The notes under the pieces: model-generated
Database searches by the model: none
What the model saw: only the letters and a program-made list of their open reading frames with translations
Told to the model about the DNA's origin: nothing
Position numbers and translations under genes: made by a program
Source: Dicyema japonicum
Lineage: Eukaryota; Dicyemida; Rhombozoa; Dicyemidae
DNA length: 64,000 nt
Assembly (NCBI GenBank): GCA_011109175.1
Contig: RDEW01000006.1
Span: 1,386,133-1,450,132 of the forward strand
Direction: 5' to 3'
In this document: in pieces, positions 32,668-43,540 of the stretch
Layout of the letters: each line of letters opens with the position of its first letter
Numbering within the stretch: the stretch's first letter is position 1

Positions 32668-33471
32668 CACTTTCTTGTTTGTATTTGATAGTTTTATTTA
32701 TTATCCATTTTGATAGGGAAATAGGTTTTCATTATTATTTTTGGGTATACTCACTAATGTTACAGCTCTGTTTGGAATTATGATAAATATACAATTGCGG
32801 ACTTTCAGGTTGTGAGTTTTACACGATTTTACTACCCGCCGGTATTTCTAAGATAAAAGTAAAATTATTCCAAATACCAATGGCAAACCAATCTAATTCC
32901 TTGATCTGACGCGTTCCATCAGAACCCTCACCTAAGAACACTGATCTAGAAGACGCTGTCCGGGGAAATGAGGTCGATTCCAGCACTCGTCGCCAGGGAA
33001 CGAAATTGTATTTCAATGGATCCTTTTGAATGCTGGACCGACATTGGGCGTCTCCTGAGTAAGGGGATCCAATGACGCTATAAGAGGGAAGGAAAATAAA
33101 TTTTAAATCAATTAACATAGCACCACTTGGCGCCACGCGGCATCTAATGAAATGATCGCCCACCAACCATACCTATCGTTTCGAACTGCAGTTATCCAGT
33201 CAGGGAAATCCTGGTCACCCTTCTGGAGTTTCTTCGGACACAGTATTTTACGAAGCTTGCAGTGGAAATAAGCAGGATTTCCAATCCCAGATGATGCCTC
33301 GAATCAGAACAATTTTCTGGCTAAGGCAACGAGTCGGGATTTCCCTATACGCAATCCTATCTGTAAAGGCTTAATTTTTTATATTAAAAACGTGCTATAT
33401 TGTTGTGTTGATTTTCGCCTATAAAGATTTTCCTCCTATTCTTGACTTTCACCTATTGTTGATTCAGTGGA
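32668..33471. other. Intergenic with a foldback half-arm
   Basis: Unassigned except for 33040-33160, where TGGGCGTCTCCTGAG and AACATAGCACCACTTGGCG match the left arm of the foldback element (24865-24975). An open frame of 115 codons on the minus strand (32819-33166) has no recognisable domain and overlaps that repeat. Confidence 0.45.
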
Positions 33472-34739
33472 ATGTTACTCGAAAAGTCATCGTCCAATTG
33501 CTCTTCCTGCAACATGAGCAATTTGAGAAAGTTCGGAATTTCTTGTTCTGCCTGTGGAGGCTTCTTTCACCTCAGATGTTTGAAGCTCTCTCAGGCCTCC
33601 ATCCGCGCCTTGGGATATGGCACTGCCGTTCGTGCCTTGGAATTGGCTGAGGGTTTCCTAATGGTCACGCGAGTGCATACACCTCCGGAGAAGACCTTTC
33701 CCAATTGAATCCAGATTCGCTACTCAAACTTATCAATGAACGCCGGACATCGAGGAGTATCCCGGAAGATCCCAAAAGCAGCATGCTCCCTAGCTGCCGA
33801 AGCCTTAACCAAAGCAATTGACGATGCTCTCCACTCCGACTCTATAAACGACTGGGTACGTTTGTTTAATTTTGCTCCTTTTGCACTTGGCTCCCCGAGA
33901 TCGCAATGGGAATCAGTCTCTCGATTGAATGAAGAACAACATCCGCGCATTTATGGATAGTACTCACTTTACGTACCTCCGTCCTTTTCATCCGTTCAAC
34001 TGAGACTCGGAGTTCAACTCGGGAAACGGAGATTTTTCGTCTAAGAAGGACTGTACGATCTAAGTTGCTTGAAGGAAAACCCGATCCGCATTGAAGGCCC
34101 TCTCACTCTCGGGCAGACCACGCAATCCAACGACTGATACTTACAAGATTCTATTGGAGAAGCATCCACCCTCTCCGAACGTCACTGTTCACCCCCATCA
34201 AAAGTGACCCTTTGTCCACGTCGCCTGAGAATGTCATCACTGCGTTATGGAACTTTGCACCAAGCAGCAGTGGAGGTCTCGATGGCTTAAGGCCCGGTTA
34301 TCTTAAAGATCTTATTTCACCGACTATTGGAGACCAAGCATGTCGTCTCTCCTTCTCACTCACTTCTCTTATGAACAAGATATTATCTGGACATTTGTCT
34401 GATTTGATACGACATATCTTGTTTTCGGCTAGTCTGATTGGGGGTCGACAAGAAGGGAGGTGGTATCCGTCCATCGCGGTCGGATTCAGTTTCAGGAGAC
34501 TAGCAGCCAAGATTGCTTCCAGATTTTATACGTCAATCTTGTCAAAATCCTTACTTCCCAGTCAAGTTGGAGTCGGAGTTCATCTTGGATGTGAGGCAGC
34601 CGTTCACTCCGTCAGGACATTCAGGAACCGCAGAATTCAAGACTTTAGAAGGCACATTATAGTAAAGCTGGACATCAAGAGCGCTTTTAATAGTTTAAGA
34701 AGAGACTCCATTCTGGAAGCCTGCAAAAAAGATAGATAA
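33472..34739 (+). mobile_element. Family C retroelement, 5' half (PHD-like finger to RT)
   Basis: PHD-like finger: CSSCNMSNLRKFGISCSACG, FFHLRC, and CRSC in a shifted frame. A linker follows (RSIPEDPKSS, VRLFNFAPFALG, about 33760-33900), then the RT entry in one 175-residue frame at 34212-34739: NFAPSSSGGLDGLRPGYLKD, FSFRRLAAKIASRF, LPSQVGVGVHLGCEAAVH and HIIVKLDIKSAFNSLRRD. Sequence stops just before the QGDP box and catalytic loop, and the inverted repeat at 34745-34845 begins there. This is the clearest 5' half of the family. Inverted relative to the copy at 35040-37640. Confidence 0.82.
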
Positions 34740-34744
34740 TAAAG

Positions 34745-34845
34745 CCTTTTCACGAGAGCCATAATATTTATAGCTCCGCATAGGCAGGACACACACTTTA
34801 TTTAAGTAAAGAACAGTTAATTTTAACTAATCGTCTTGAAGAAAG
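34745..34845. repeat. Dispersed repeat, inverted partner at 20935-21045
   Basis: Reverse complement of the repeat described at 20935-21045: CACGAGAGCCATAATATTTA and AGCTCCGCATAGGCAGG. It marks the exact 3' break of the family C copy just upstream. Confidence 0.75.
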
Positions 34846-35039
34846 CATAACATTGTCTCAGATTGAGGGAAAGAACTCAATGATGATGGCAATATTTCTG
34901 AAAATAATATAATTAATCTTTATTTAAAAGTAAATTAAAGTTAAATTATTAAAAGTATTTTTAAGAAATATTATCTTCATGTTTCGTCAATTTTTTTTGT
35001 TTTTTTTTAAATAATAAACTTTTATTAAGGAAAGAAAAG

Positions 35040-37640
35040 AGAGTAAACGGTTATATAACGGCTGCCCTGACTGCGTGGATATTCCCTCTCAGGATTGCAA
35101 GCTAAATTCGCTCAAATAACCAGCAGCCCTCACAAGGATCTCCTGTTTGTGCAGCGATCAGATTCCCTAGACGACTCAAGAATTCCAGCGTCGCAGACGC
35201 AAAGGAACCAGAAGTCTCAACGACGAGTGGGACAAACAAAAAATTCTTGGGTAGGACCGCGTACTTTTCCCGTTTAATCTTCTCGGCCTTCTCAGCAGCA
35301 GAACAGGCTCCAGAGGCACTCTGAAATAGGTGCAAGAGGCAAATGTGTCGGTGCAGGTAACTTCCCAGACAAGAGGTTACCCGGTTTCAAAAGGGAAAAT
35401 TGTAATCCCATCTGGTCGTTTCCCGTCTTGCTTGCAAAGACCGACAGGTTCGAACATGGAGGGCTGTCCGACGGCGTCCAAAGCCCGCCTAACGACTTCG
35501 TTCAAGGCCATGTGTCTGGGAAATCTGCCTGCAATCTTCCTGCAGGAGAGAGGGTGTAGGCCAAAACAGTCGATCTGGTCTCCGCGTCGATACGGATGTG
35601 GAACACAGACTTTTGATCCCAGTCGCAATGAGATCCCAATACGGATGCATTCATCATCCAGGAAGGTACCCAGAACTCCATTGGAAATGGTGTTGAGCCA
35701 GGCACCACTCTCGGAAGACTCCCCCGACAACAAACAGGCACGGCGGATGTTGGCTAGATGATACTAGCAAATATTTGAAAGAATTCCAGCAAATAGCATC
35801 GTCCAAGCCCCGCTGAGAGAACGATGAAGGCAGGGAAAGTCGATAAGTGTGGCTCCATGCCTCACGAGAATGGCCGGCGTCTTTGTCAATAGAGAATTCA
35901 GGTAGAGAGTGTAGAATCTTATTGACATGGGAGTTACAGGCCAATAGTGATGTTAGGTATGAAGGGAAAGAAAAATCCACAAAGTTCCGAATTCCAAGTC
36001 CTCTGAGTCTCACTGGAATCGTGGCTTGTTTCCATGAGTAATCCTCGAACCGGACGTTGAAGATACGTTCTGCTGTTGTACGGAAGATCTCGTTAATCTG
36101 TGCGAGTTGGTCACACAGGGTGAAATAGGAAGCAGTCCTCAAGACATATGCAAGCCTCTGTACGTTGAGACTATTTTTCAGGAGAAATAATGTTGTATGC
36201 ATGTCAATTAGACACAAGCGGTTCAGAGTCTCTCCGAGTAACAGTCGTTTTTTACGCATAGCTCTTCCCATTGCATTTATGGTGATCTGAGGAATATGAG
36301 TTCTTCATCGGAACTTGTCTTCTAAAAATCCGCAAATGTAGATTTCGCATTTAAAGTAATTTAATTCCAGTCCAACTTCCGACAGTGCTGGAATTATCAC
36401 TTCCAAATTTCGGAAAACAGTATCCGAGGGTCCTTCTAGGACCGCATCATCCAGATACCATAGATTAAGGGGCGAGCATGGAAGTTTGGTGATTTTCTCT
36501 ATTGTAAGACAAAACAATAGAGGTCCAAGGGGATCTCCCTTTTGCACTCGAGAATAGGGATGGATTAGGTAATCCTCTAAAAGTAAGGATGAAGTCCCTG
36601 GTCTCCTACGGACAAAGAGGTTAGATCCTTCAGGTAGCCAGGTCTCATTCCGTCGAGCCCGCCACTGCTACTAGGAGCAAAATTCCGTATTGCTAGAAGA
36701 ACTTTATCGTTTGATGCAATCACGGAACTCACTCCGGACGGGGGAGCGACTGGACGTAAGTTTTGGGATGGCAGAGGATGCTTGTTCAGTAAAATATTGT
36801 AGGCGTCGGGTGTCGGTTTTCACGGTCCACTTGAGGAAAGTGCCTTGATGGCTGCGCGGGTGCCACCTTCGATTAACTTCGACCGGACAGTTCTTTTGAG
36901 ACGGAGCACTTCGACTTTCTCGTTCTGACCACGTGTCTCCCTCGTACGATTAGAAGCCATGGGACAATTAGGGATGTGGATACCTCCCAAAAAAACGAAT
37001 GTTGGTCCTCATGGTGATAGCGAGAGACTCCTTTCCGTGACCATCTCGATCAAGTCCCAGTGCGGAAGGCGCAAAACTGAATAAACGCATCCAATCATGT
37101 ACTGCGTTAGTCCAGAGGGTATCTTAGATCGTTTTGGAAAAGGCCTCTGCAGCAACAGGCCGTACGGCCTTGGGAATCCTCACAGGGATAGTCCGTGAAT
37201 AACGTAATTCAGAGATGAGACGTAGGAATGTTTCAGGGTCCGTGGTTGATGTGTAATTAACGGGAGAGTTAACATTGGCACGGGCACGGGGAACCTCCCT
37301 GCATAGGCATGACTGGCAGTGGCATACTCCAAGCACGCTCGCTGCGGCTTGGGATAGCTTGATACACCCGAGGTGGAAGAAATCTCAACAAGCAGAACAG
37401 GAGATCTCCACGCTTCCGAGTTCTGACAAGCCGAAAGGACGAACACATCTCAGTTGACTTGGCTGGTACCTTTTTCTTCGAAGTGGGAACATTTTTTTCA
37501 TGTGATTTTCTCACAACAGGCATAAATACAACAACGACCGTCAATTGTCCTTGAAATCCTAACATAGCTATAATGATGCATTGACTCAGAGTATTGTGAT
37601 CCTGGTGACACTCATTTACGTGTATTTTATTGTTTCGTTC
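35040..37640 (-). mobile_element. Family C retroelement, near full length with RT core deletion
   Basis: In sense order from 37640: PHD-like finger (37300-37460: FFHLGCIKLSQAA, CHCQSC), linker RTIPVRIPKAVRP, an RT entry with SSSGGLDGMRPGYLKD (about 36620-36680), then a deletion straight to QKGDPLGPLLFCLTIE and LWYLDDAVLEGP with VGLELNYFKCEI (36305-36547). A long C-terminal frame (35654-36271) has HTTLFLLKNSL, YVLRTASYF and LRGLGIRNFVDF. The end domain, 35102-35733, carries a zinc-type cluster (VCVPHP, GLHPLSC) and DGKRPDG with CLVWDVTCTDT, spaced like a PD-(D/E)xK nuclease, then AEKAEKIKREKY. The 3' end is AT-rich (34980-35040). This domain order recurs in all C copies. Confidence 0.83.
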
Positions 37641-37989
37641 CAAGTTTACTATTTGGTGTTTCGACTCCTTGCTTTTTTCACAAATCGTTATATTATCATT
37701 CAGTTTACAAATTTTCGATAAATTAATATTTTTAAATCTTAAAATTTCATTGTATTTATTGAAGAGTAATAATTCTGTATATAAAACTGGTTTTATTTTT
37801 TACTTTAATGTTTTCAACAAGATTAGACAGAACCTAAACTCACTAATCTAAAATATCGCTCTTGCAATGAAAAATACTTATATCTCTTAATATATTAGAA
37901 GGGATCGTTATATTTTTGAATATGTTTGTTGAATAATCTCGCTTTCTTCTATGTAGACACATTGTTGTTTACATTCTTTCATCACTCAA
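37641..37989. other. AT-rich, no gene recognised
   Basis: T-rich sequence upstream of the family C copy. It probably includes that element's 5' UTR, but nothing diagnostic is visible. Confidence 0.35.
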
Positions 37990-38265
37990 CATGTTGATTT
38001 ACAGTTTACACGCTAAAAATGGCTTTTCCGTATTTTATTGACATTTCTTCTATGCTCTTTTAGTAGGTCAAAATTGATAATGGCAGATTCTTTGTATTTT
38101 CGGTTGAAGAATTCTACAATTGTGGTCATATGTGTTTTCTTTGATGTAATGACCCGTAGAATCCCTGCTAATCTTGCTATCTTTTTGATAGACACGACTT
38201 TATTGGCCTCAAATTATGATGTTTACACACTTTCATCGCTTAATATATTGAATTTGCAAAATTAA
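37990..38265 (-). mobile_element. Family D fragment
   Basis: Reads MSIKKIARLAGILRVITSKK, then THMTTIVEFFNRKYKESA on this strand. The same segment lies between RT and the CCHC finger of the better family D copy (about 40860-40950: GILRAVN-like and KKTHVATIAGFL). No other part of the element is attached. Confidence 0.6.
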
Positions 38266-38661
38266 GAGATAAAACCATTCTTTTGACCTCAGTGATGGTG
38301 AACTCTTATTTCGTCATCGTTGTGGTGAGGGTACATCAAACTAGTATTAACCTTTGAAGCTAAAATTAAGAGACAAATGATGTAAGAGATATTTGGGTTT
38401 GGTTATTCCAGTGAATGTTAGATTTTTGATTGTGGTGAACCTTATCATTTATCACATCCACAATTATCAAAATAACGTTAATATTGTTACTCTCAATTAA
38501 AAATTATGGCATTTAACACTGGGAGTCGTTCATTTCTGAATCATCATTAGAAAGGTCAGATATTTGTTTGGTAAAGCCATCAGCACAGACGTCTGCCCCA
38601 AAGGATATTTTGTTAGTAATATTTATTCCCTCTCTACTTGATTTACTGAAATAATAATAAA
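38266..38661. other. Intergenic, no gene recognised
   Basis: AT-rich sequence downstream of the ARF-like gene. No coding exon or repeat seen. Confidence 0.4.
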
Positions 38662-39256
38662 TTATAACTCAGAAGATGATCTCATAATAGCATTAAATAT
38701 GGATTTTAAGATTAAGGACAAATCCTCAGCCACAGCAGAACAGATAATGTAGGAGACCAATGAATTATCACGTTTCATTGGGAAGTTGCGTTTAAGTTTA
38801 TCAATAGTCATTTCTAAGTTAATAATACAGAATTACTGGGATTAAGGTCTAATTTGTTACCAATAATTACAAATGGGACTCCTTTGGTTTCATGGGCATC
38901 ATCCAATCGATTTAGTCCACTCAATGCCTCACCATATCTTGCTTTATCAGACAAGTCAATCACAAAACATAAAAGAGACAGGTCGAACAACTGATGACCC
39001 CACAAATCCCTAACTCGGGAATCACCAGGGACATCCTTTCATTTAGGAAAATAACAAACCCAAAAGTTTAAAACAACTCCTTTATATTTCAGGGTATATA
39101 TTTTGGGAGATTCAGTTGGAGAAGTCTCAGGTGCTAAACATTTTACTATTTTTTGTGCAATGACTTAAATAATTAAGTAATAAACCTGTCTTTCCCGAAT
39201 TATCTAACCCTAACATGACAATTCGTTCTTTTTCTTTTAGAATTAATACCTCCCAT
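38662..39256 (-). CDS. ARF-like small GTPase
   Basis: Membrane-trafficking type GTPase. G1 reads LGLDNSGKT, as in ARL proteins. Then SPTESP (G2), YKGVVLNFWDVPGD (G3), VIIGNKLDL (G4) and YIICSAVAED (G5), stop 38662-38664. Introns: a 16-nt one at the very start (GTATTAATTCTAAAAG), 22 nt after GKT, 24 nt after NFW and 23 nt before the KMTIDK exon; together they keep one frame. Start ATG 39254-39256 gives M-G-E, which would allow N-myristoylation as in ARF/ARL, but this start depends on the 16-nt intron. G3 is odd: WDVPGDSR in place of WDxGGQ, so the glutamine that drives hydrolysis is missing. Which ARL it corresponds to is unclear. Confidence 0.82.
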
Positions 39257-39589
39257 TTAATTTGCTATGTTATTATTTAACTAATAATAATTGGTTTACC
39301 AATATTAATTTAATTTTTTGTAATAATAAATTAATCATAAATTATTATTAAATTTATGACTTTCATACTTAATCATAATAACCTGTCTGTTTTAAGTCTA
39401 CTCACTTTGCTGTATTTAAATAATAATCTAAATGGTTTTGAAAAATGTACATTACTTGAGATAATTATTGTAGTTGACTTTGATGATTAAATTTTAAAAT
39501 ATGCTTAATTAAAGTGTTCTAATGGTGCTTATTGAAATTGCTCTAAATACCATCCAAGTTAGTACTATTATATTCACTTTAGCATGATT
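39257..39589. other. AT-rich promoter-side spacer
   Basis: Sequence upstream of the ARF-like gene. I see no other feature. Confidence 0.4.
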
Positions 39590-40000
39590 TATTTGCTGGA
39601 GAGCTCGAACTACTGTATGGTGCTCCAGTTAAAGTCATACTTATTGTTCTAACGTGTGGGAAGGTGTCGTTTCAAAGGCTTATAAATCTCACTTGTGAGC
39701 CATCGCAATCGATGCACCAACTAGAACATACATTCAATCTGTTTTCCGCAAAAAGACTCTACAGAGCATATTGGTGGAGTATAAATATGGGGTGCGCACT
39801 ATCGAGGAAGATTTGGTTACAGCGACCAATCACCTGTGGAATTAGCGAAACAGTTCGATGACGTTCTAGGCAACCCGAGTGAGGAGGAAACGGATGGGTT
39901 TCAGGTCAACGACTCTTCTTTTAACAAGAGAAAGGTCTAGAAGGGATTAGTAATTTTGATTTGATTGTGTTTTCCGTAAAAATAAAACTCTGTCCTTGGT
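39590..40000 (+). mobile_element. Family D C-terminal fragment, direct repeat of 17380-17790
   Basis: Runs parallel to 17380-17790 over its whole length, including GGAGAGCTCGAACTA, CATCGCAATCGATGCACCAA and ATTTTGATTTGATTGTGTTT. In broken frames it encodes GELELLYGAPVKVI and ILVEYKYGV, the stretch after the family D nuclease box, and a 3' UTR ending AAAATAAAACTC. Confidence 0.72.
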
Positions 40001-40079
40001 TCACTTTAGCACATCTTAATAATAACAGACCGTACTTATGTAGCTTCTCTCCTTAAAAGTCTGTTGCTAGGTAATCCTC

Positions 40080-41690
40080 AACTTGTTGTAGAGACTTTCG
40101 TTATAGGAAATGAATGACCTCACTAACATCACTCTCTTGAAAGTTCATTCCATGTCGGTACTCCACTAACATGCTTTCAAGAGTTTTCTTTATCACAATA
40201 GAATATATGCCCTCGGAATTATATCCACATCCAAAACATCCATATATAACCAAAACAATAGGAATAATTTTAACTTTCGCATTGTATATTTGAGACAACT
40301 CTCCAGCGAGGAGGTCGTATTTATGAAGTTCTTCAATCTCCTGAGAAGTGATTCCAACCTCTACTAAAGTAATTTCACTTGTCCTTTTATCAAAAACAAA
40401 TATATCCGGCTTGTTATGCTGTATCTTTACATCCGTCATTAGCGTCGTATCGACTCGGATCTCGACATTCCAGTTGTTACTATTGATTAGACTGAGTGAG
40501 TCTTTAGTTTCTTTGAATATGTGATTCCATATTTACGACACAGGTTTAAATAAAGACATCTCACCACCTCATTGTGACGTCGTATGTAATCACTATTTAA
40601 CATCCTCTTGCATTTCGTTGCCAAATGATCGACTGCTTTTTCGGCAGACTTACAATGATTGCAGTTCGACTTGGACAATGATTCCTCCTTGCAAGCCATC
40701 CCGAAGACGATGCAATGTCAATAGTCGGGTCTTTTAGTCATTTGAATAACATAGAATGAAGAGATTTACTGTTAATGTTCATCAATAACCATTCAATTTG
40801 GACATGTTTAAGTTGCCGTACATTATTTCAGAGGATTTATCATCCGAGTTATACTTCTGGGTTAAGAATCCCGCGATTGTGGCCACATGTGTTTTTTTAA
40901 ATTGACAGCCCGCAGAATTCCAGCTTTCTTCAGACACACATTAGATTTTCTTTTCAAATCATGGAGGAATTGGATCAACATGCATTCACTTTTGAACACG
41001 ATTGAAGTGAGTCCTCTCCCAAGTTTATCTCTTGGTAAATAGAGCCTCTCTTTATTTGCAGGCTTTAAATGAAGTTTTGTCTCATAAAGAATACTTCAAA
41101 CATCAATATCCTCAAACTCATGTGGTTCAATGTTGATTAGTCAAATATAATAGTTGTAAAGTGACAGTGCGAATTTGTTAATTGCTTTGAACATATTTAC
41201 TGCAATCAACTTTGTGCTTGCCAAACCCTTAATTCTTGGTCTAACTTCATCGGCAATCTTTTCTAAAATTTCCTGTTTTAGAGTGTTACTCCATTTATCC
41301 TCCAACACTCCAAGGTATCGATAACCTTAAGTTCCATCCAAATAATTTGCTTCATTTGATAAACATTCAACACTAGTAGCCGACTTAATGTTTTTATTGA
41401 GTCCTGCTGATTCAAAAAATGATTCAATGTCGTGCATCATCTTAATAATCGTCTTCCTGGGCAAATATTTTTAAATCATCCATAAAAAGCAAATGGTTAG
41501 TGGCATAGGTAATCATCGATGGACTAGACTGGCTAATATGCACTGTTGGGTATTTACCAGTTAATATCCTACTCAAGGGGTCCATCACCAAAACAAATAG
41601 CTGTGGAGACAAGGAGTTCCCTTGCAGAATTCCTCTTGATATTTTTACTGTGAATTCTCCAACAACCAACTCCATCATCATTAATTTTAA
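40080..41690 (-). mobile_element. Family D (R4/NeSL-like) retroelement, 3' half
   Basis: In sense order: RT frame 41442-41681 with RGILQGNSLSPQLF and HLLFMDDLKIFA (the catalytic F/YMDD), an RT-to-finger linker in broken frames (YRYLGVLEDKW, GLASTKLIAV near 41200-41330), a CCHC finger CNHCKSAEKAVDHLATKC with RRHNEVVR (40487-40699), and a restriction-like endonuclease KPDIFVFDK with TLVEVGIT and KYDLLAGEL (40101-40439). The PD ... E-V spacing and downstream K-Y are typical of the R4/NeSL type nuclease. The nuclease frame of 112 residues is open; the RT upstream is truncated at 41690. Stops between frames indicate decay. Confidence 0.82.
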
Positions 41691-42090
41691 GGATCGATCA
41701 TTAAATAGTTCAATAAGTTATTTATTTTCTTTAACAGTGTTTTGACTGACACAAGAAAAAGATTATTAAGTTATCGCCAATAGTATGAGGTTTTCCGTTC
41801 TTTAGCTATCAATTCAGAAATCATAAATGAACATTTCAATGATTCCGTCGAACTCACAAAGTATCATTAAACAAAATTTGACTGGATCTACAATACATAG
41901 TAAAACTAAATAATAATTGTGTTGTTTTTTTTAATTCATAAAATAATCCACAGATTTTTTGGAATAGTCAGGATGCTTGGAAGTAAAATGTCTATTTAGT
42001 TTGCTAGAAACCATTATTTGTATTTGGCTGGAGGCACACTAGAAATTGTCTCGCGGCACACCGTTTGACAATCTCTGCTTTATAATATAC
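41691..42090. mobile_element. hAT end and shared segment
   Basis: 41691-41770 is an inverted counterpart of 9110-9200. Close to 42030-42087 is a hAT end of the type seen at 8827: the minus strand there reads CAGAGATTGTCAAACGG then TGTGCCGCGAG. I found no matching second end, so the element is incomplete. Confidence 0.55.
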
Positions 42091-42794
42091 TACCTCCATC
42101 CATTCTACACACTTCTCTTCAAGCTTTGGGAACTTTGGTTTATGTGCAGCTTTAATTACAGATATTATGAGAATCTTTCAAAATAGTGTCTTTATACAGT
42201 AAAAGATTATTTATGTTTTTCTCGATATCGTATTTCGATAGAAATGCAAGAATATATTATCTAACTCATGACACGAAATAACATCATTTTTTGTTTATAA
42301 TTAACAATTTGAGTTTTTTCATTAAAAGTCAGGCGAGCGTCCACGAAAAACATTCGAAGATATGTGTTAATAAAATTTTTAATTTTTTTCCAATTTTTAT
42401 TAAAAATAAAATAAAATTATAAATTGGCCAATTAATAAGGAGAATAGGAATTTTTCCTAGAAAATTTTACGAAATGTGGCCAATTGAAAGATTGACAAAT
42501 TTGCGAGAGGTCGACTATGTGTATCCAGAGTATATATCTTTCAGAGAGATATCCGTGAATAAATTCCCCTTCTGAAATTATTTGGAGTTCTCCGCCATAT
42601 CCCCTTACCTGTTTTTTTCTGAATACAAAGTAAGTACTGGAAAGAAATAAAAACAAGGAGTTGGGACAGATTTGAATGCATCTACTCTTGTATCTACCTT
42701 AAGTCTGCAATCAGTAGTGTCAACTCCAGAACTTTGCTATTGAAATTGAAATTTATTTCACAGTTAAAGACAAAAACAAGAAATTATTTTATTT
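42091..42794. other. AT-rich, no gene recognised
   Basis: No coding exon, RNA gene or clear repeat. A 74-codon open frame on the minus strand (42432-42656) has no recognisable motif. Confidence 0.4.
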
Positions 42795-42865
42795 ATTTAA
42801 CAACCCGAAAAGGGAACACTAAAAAAGAAGGAGTAAACCAACTAATTAAGTGATCCCGGTACGCC
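42795..42865 (-). mobile_element. Family A 3' terminal hairpin, solo fragment
   Basis: On this strand CCGGGATCACTTAATTAG opens the terminal region and AGTGTTCCC closes it, followed by CGGGTTGTTAAATAAATAAA. Only this 3' end of family A remains, embedded next to the minisatellite block. Confidence 0.62.
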
Positions 42866-42889
42866 TCAACAGAATCAAGAAGTTTTTCA

Positions 42890-43105
42890 ATTATAAAAAA
42901 TATTTCAAGTTTATATGTATTATATTTTTTTAATATAAATTAAATAATATTTGATGGTTAACCATAAATTCATAATAAAATGTTATAAACATTCGGTAAT
43001 TCATAAAATGATTGGATTAATTGGTTTTTAAAAATTACTAATTAAAGGAATCGTACTATTATCTGAGCTATTCGTCGCCAACTCATATAATCATCGTCAT
43101 CACAG
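42890..43105. repeat. AT-rich flank shared (inverted) with 16910-17090
   Basis: Contains AACCATAAATTCATAATAAA and ATTCGGTAATTCATAAAATG, which appear reverse-complemented at 16980-17040. Together with the adjacent minisatellite it forms one duplicated block at two places in opposite orientation. Confidence 0.75.
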
Positions 43106-43540
43106 AAACCATCATGACAATCACCATAATAGGGATAACAATGAACACAACCAAGATCGAAACCATCATGATAATCACCATAATAAAGACAACAATGAGA
43201 ACAACCAAGAACGAGACAATCATGACAATCACCATAATAGGGACAACAATGAGCACAACCAAGATCGAGATCATCATGACAATCACCATAATAGGGACAA
43301 CAGTGAGCACAACCAAGATCGAAACCATCATGATAATCACCATAATAAAGACAACAATGAGAACAACCAAGATCGAGACCATCATGACAATCACCACAAT
43401 AGGGACAACAATGAGCACAACCAAGATCGAGATCATCATGACAATCACCATAATAGGGACAACAATGAGCACAACCAAGATCGAAACCATCATGACAATC
43501 GCCATCATAATGAGCACAACGAACATAGAAGCCATCACAA
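43106..43540. repeat. 54-bp minisatellite, about 8 units
   Basis: Unit of 54 bp (18 codons) beginning AACCATCATGACAATCACCA with CAACAATGAGCACAACCAAG further on. Copies differ by point changes (GGGACA versus AAGACA) but almost never in length. As 54 is a multiple of 3 and the unit lacks stops, both strands stay open across the array: + strand 43114-43626 (threonine/isoleucine-rich) and - strand 43083-43592 (hydrophobic valine/isoleucine/methionine-rich). Neither resembles a known protein, and I do not call a gene. Two to three further units are at 16755-16910. Confidence 0.85.

Noticed and set aside
32819-33166. 115-codon minus-strand frame
   Set aside because: Overlaps the half-arm of the foldback repeat and has no recognisable domain.
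42432-42656. 74-codon minus-strand frame
   Set aside because: No motif, no splice-compatible neighbours, AT-rich surroundings.
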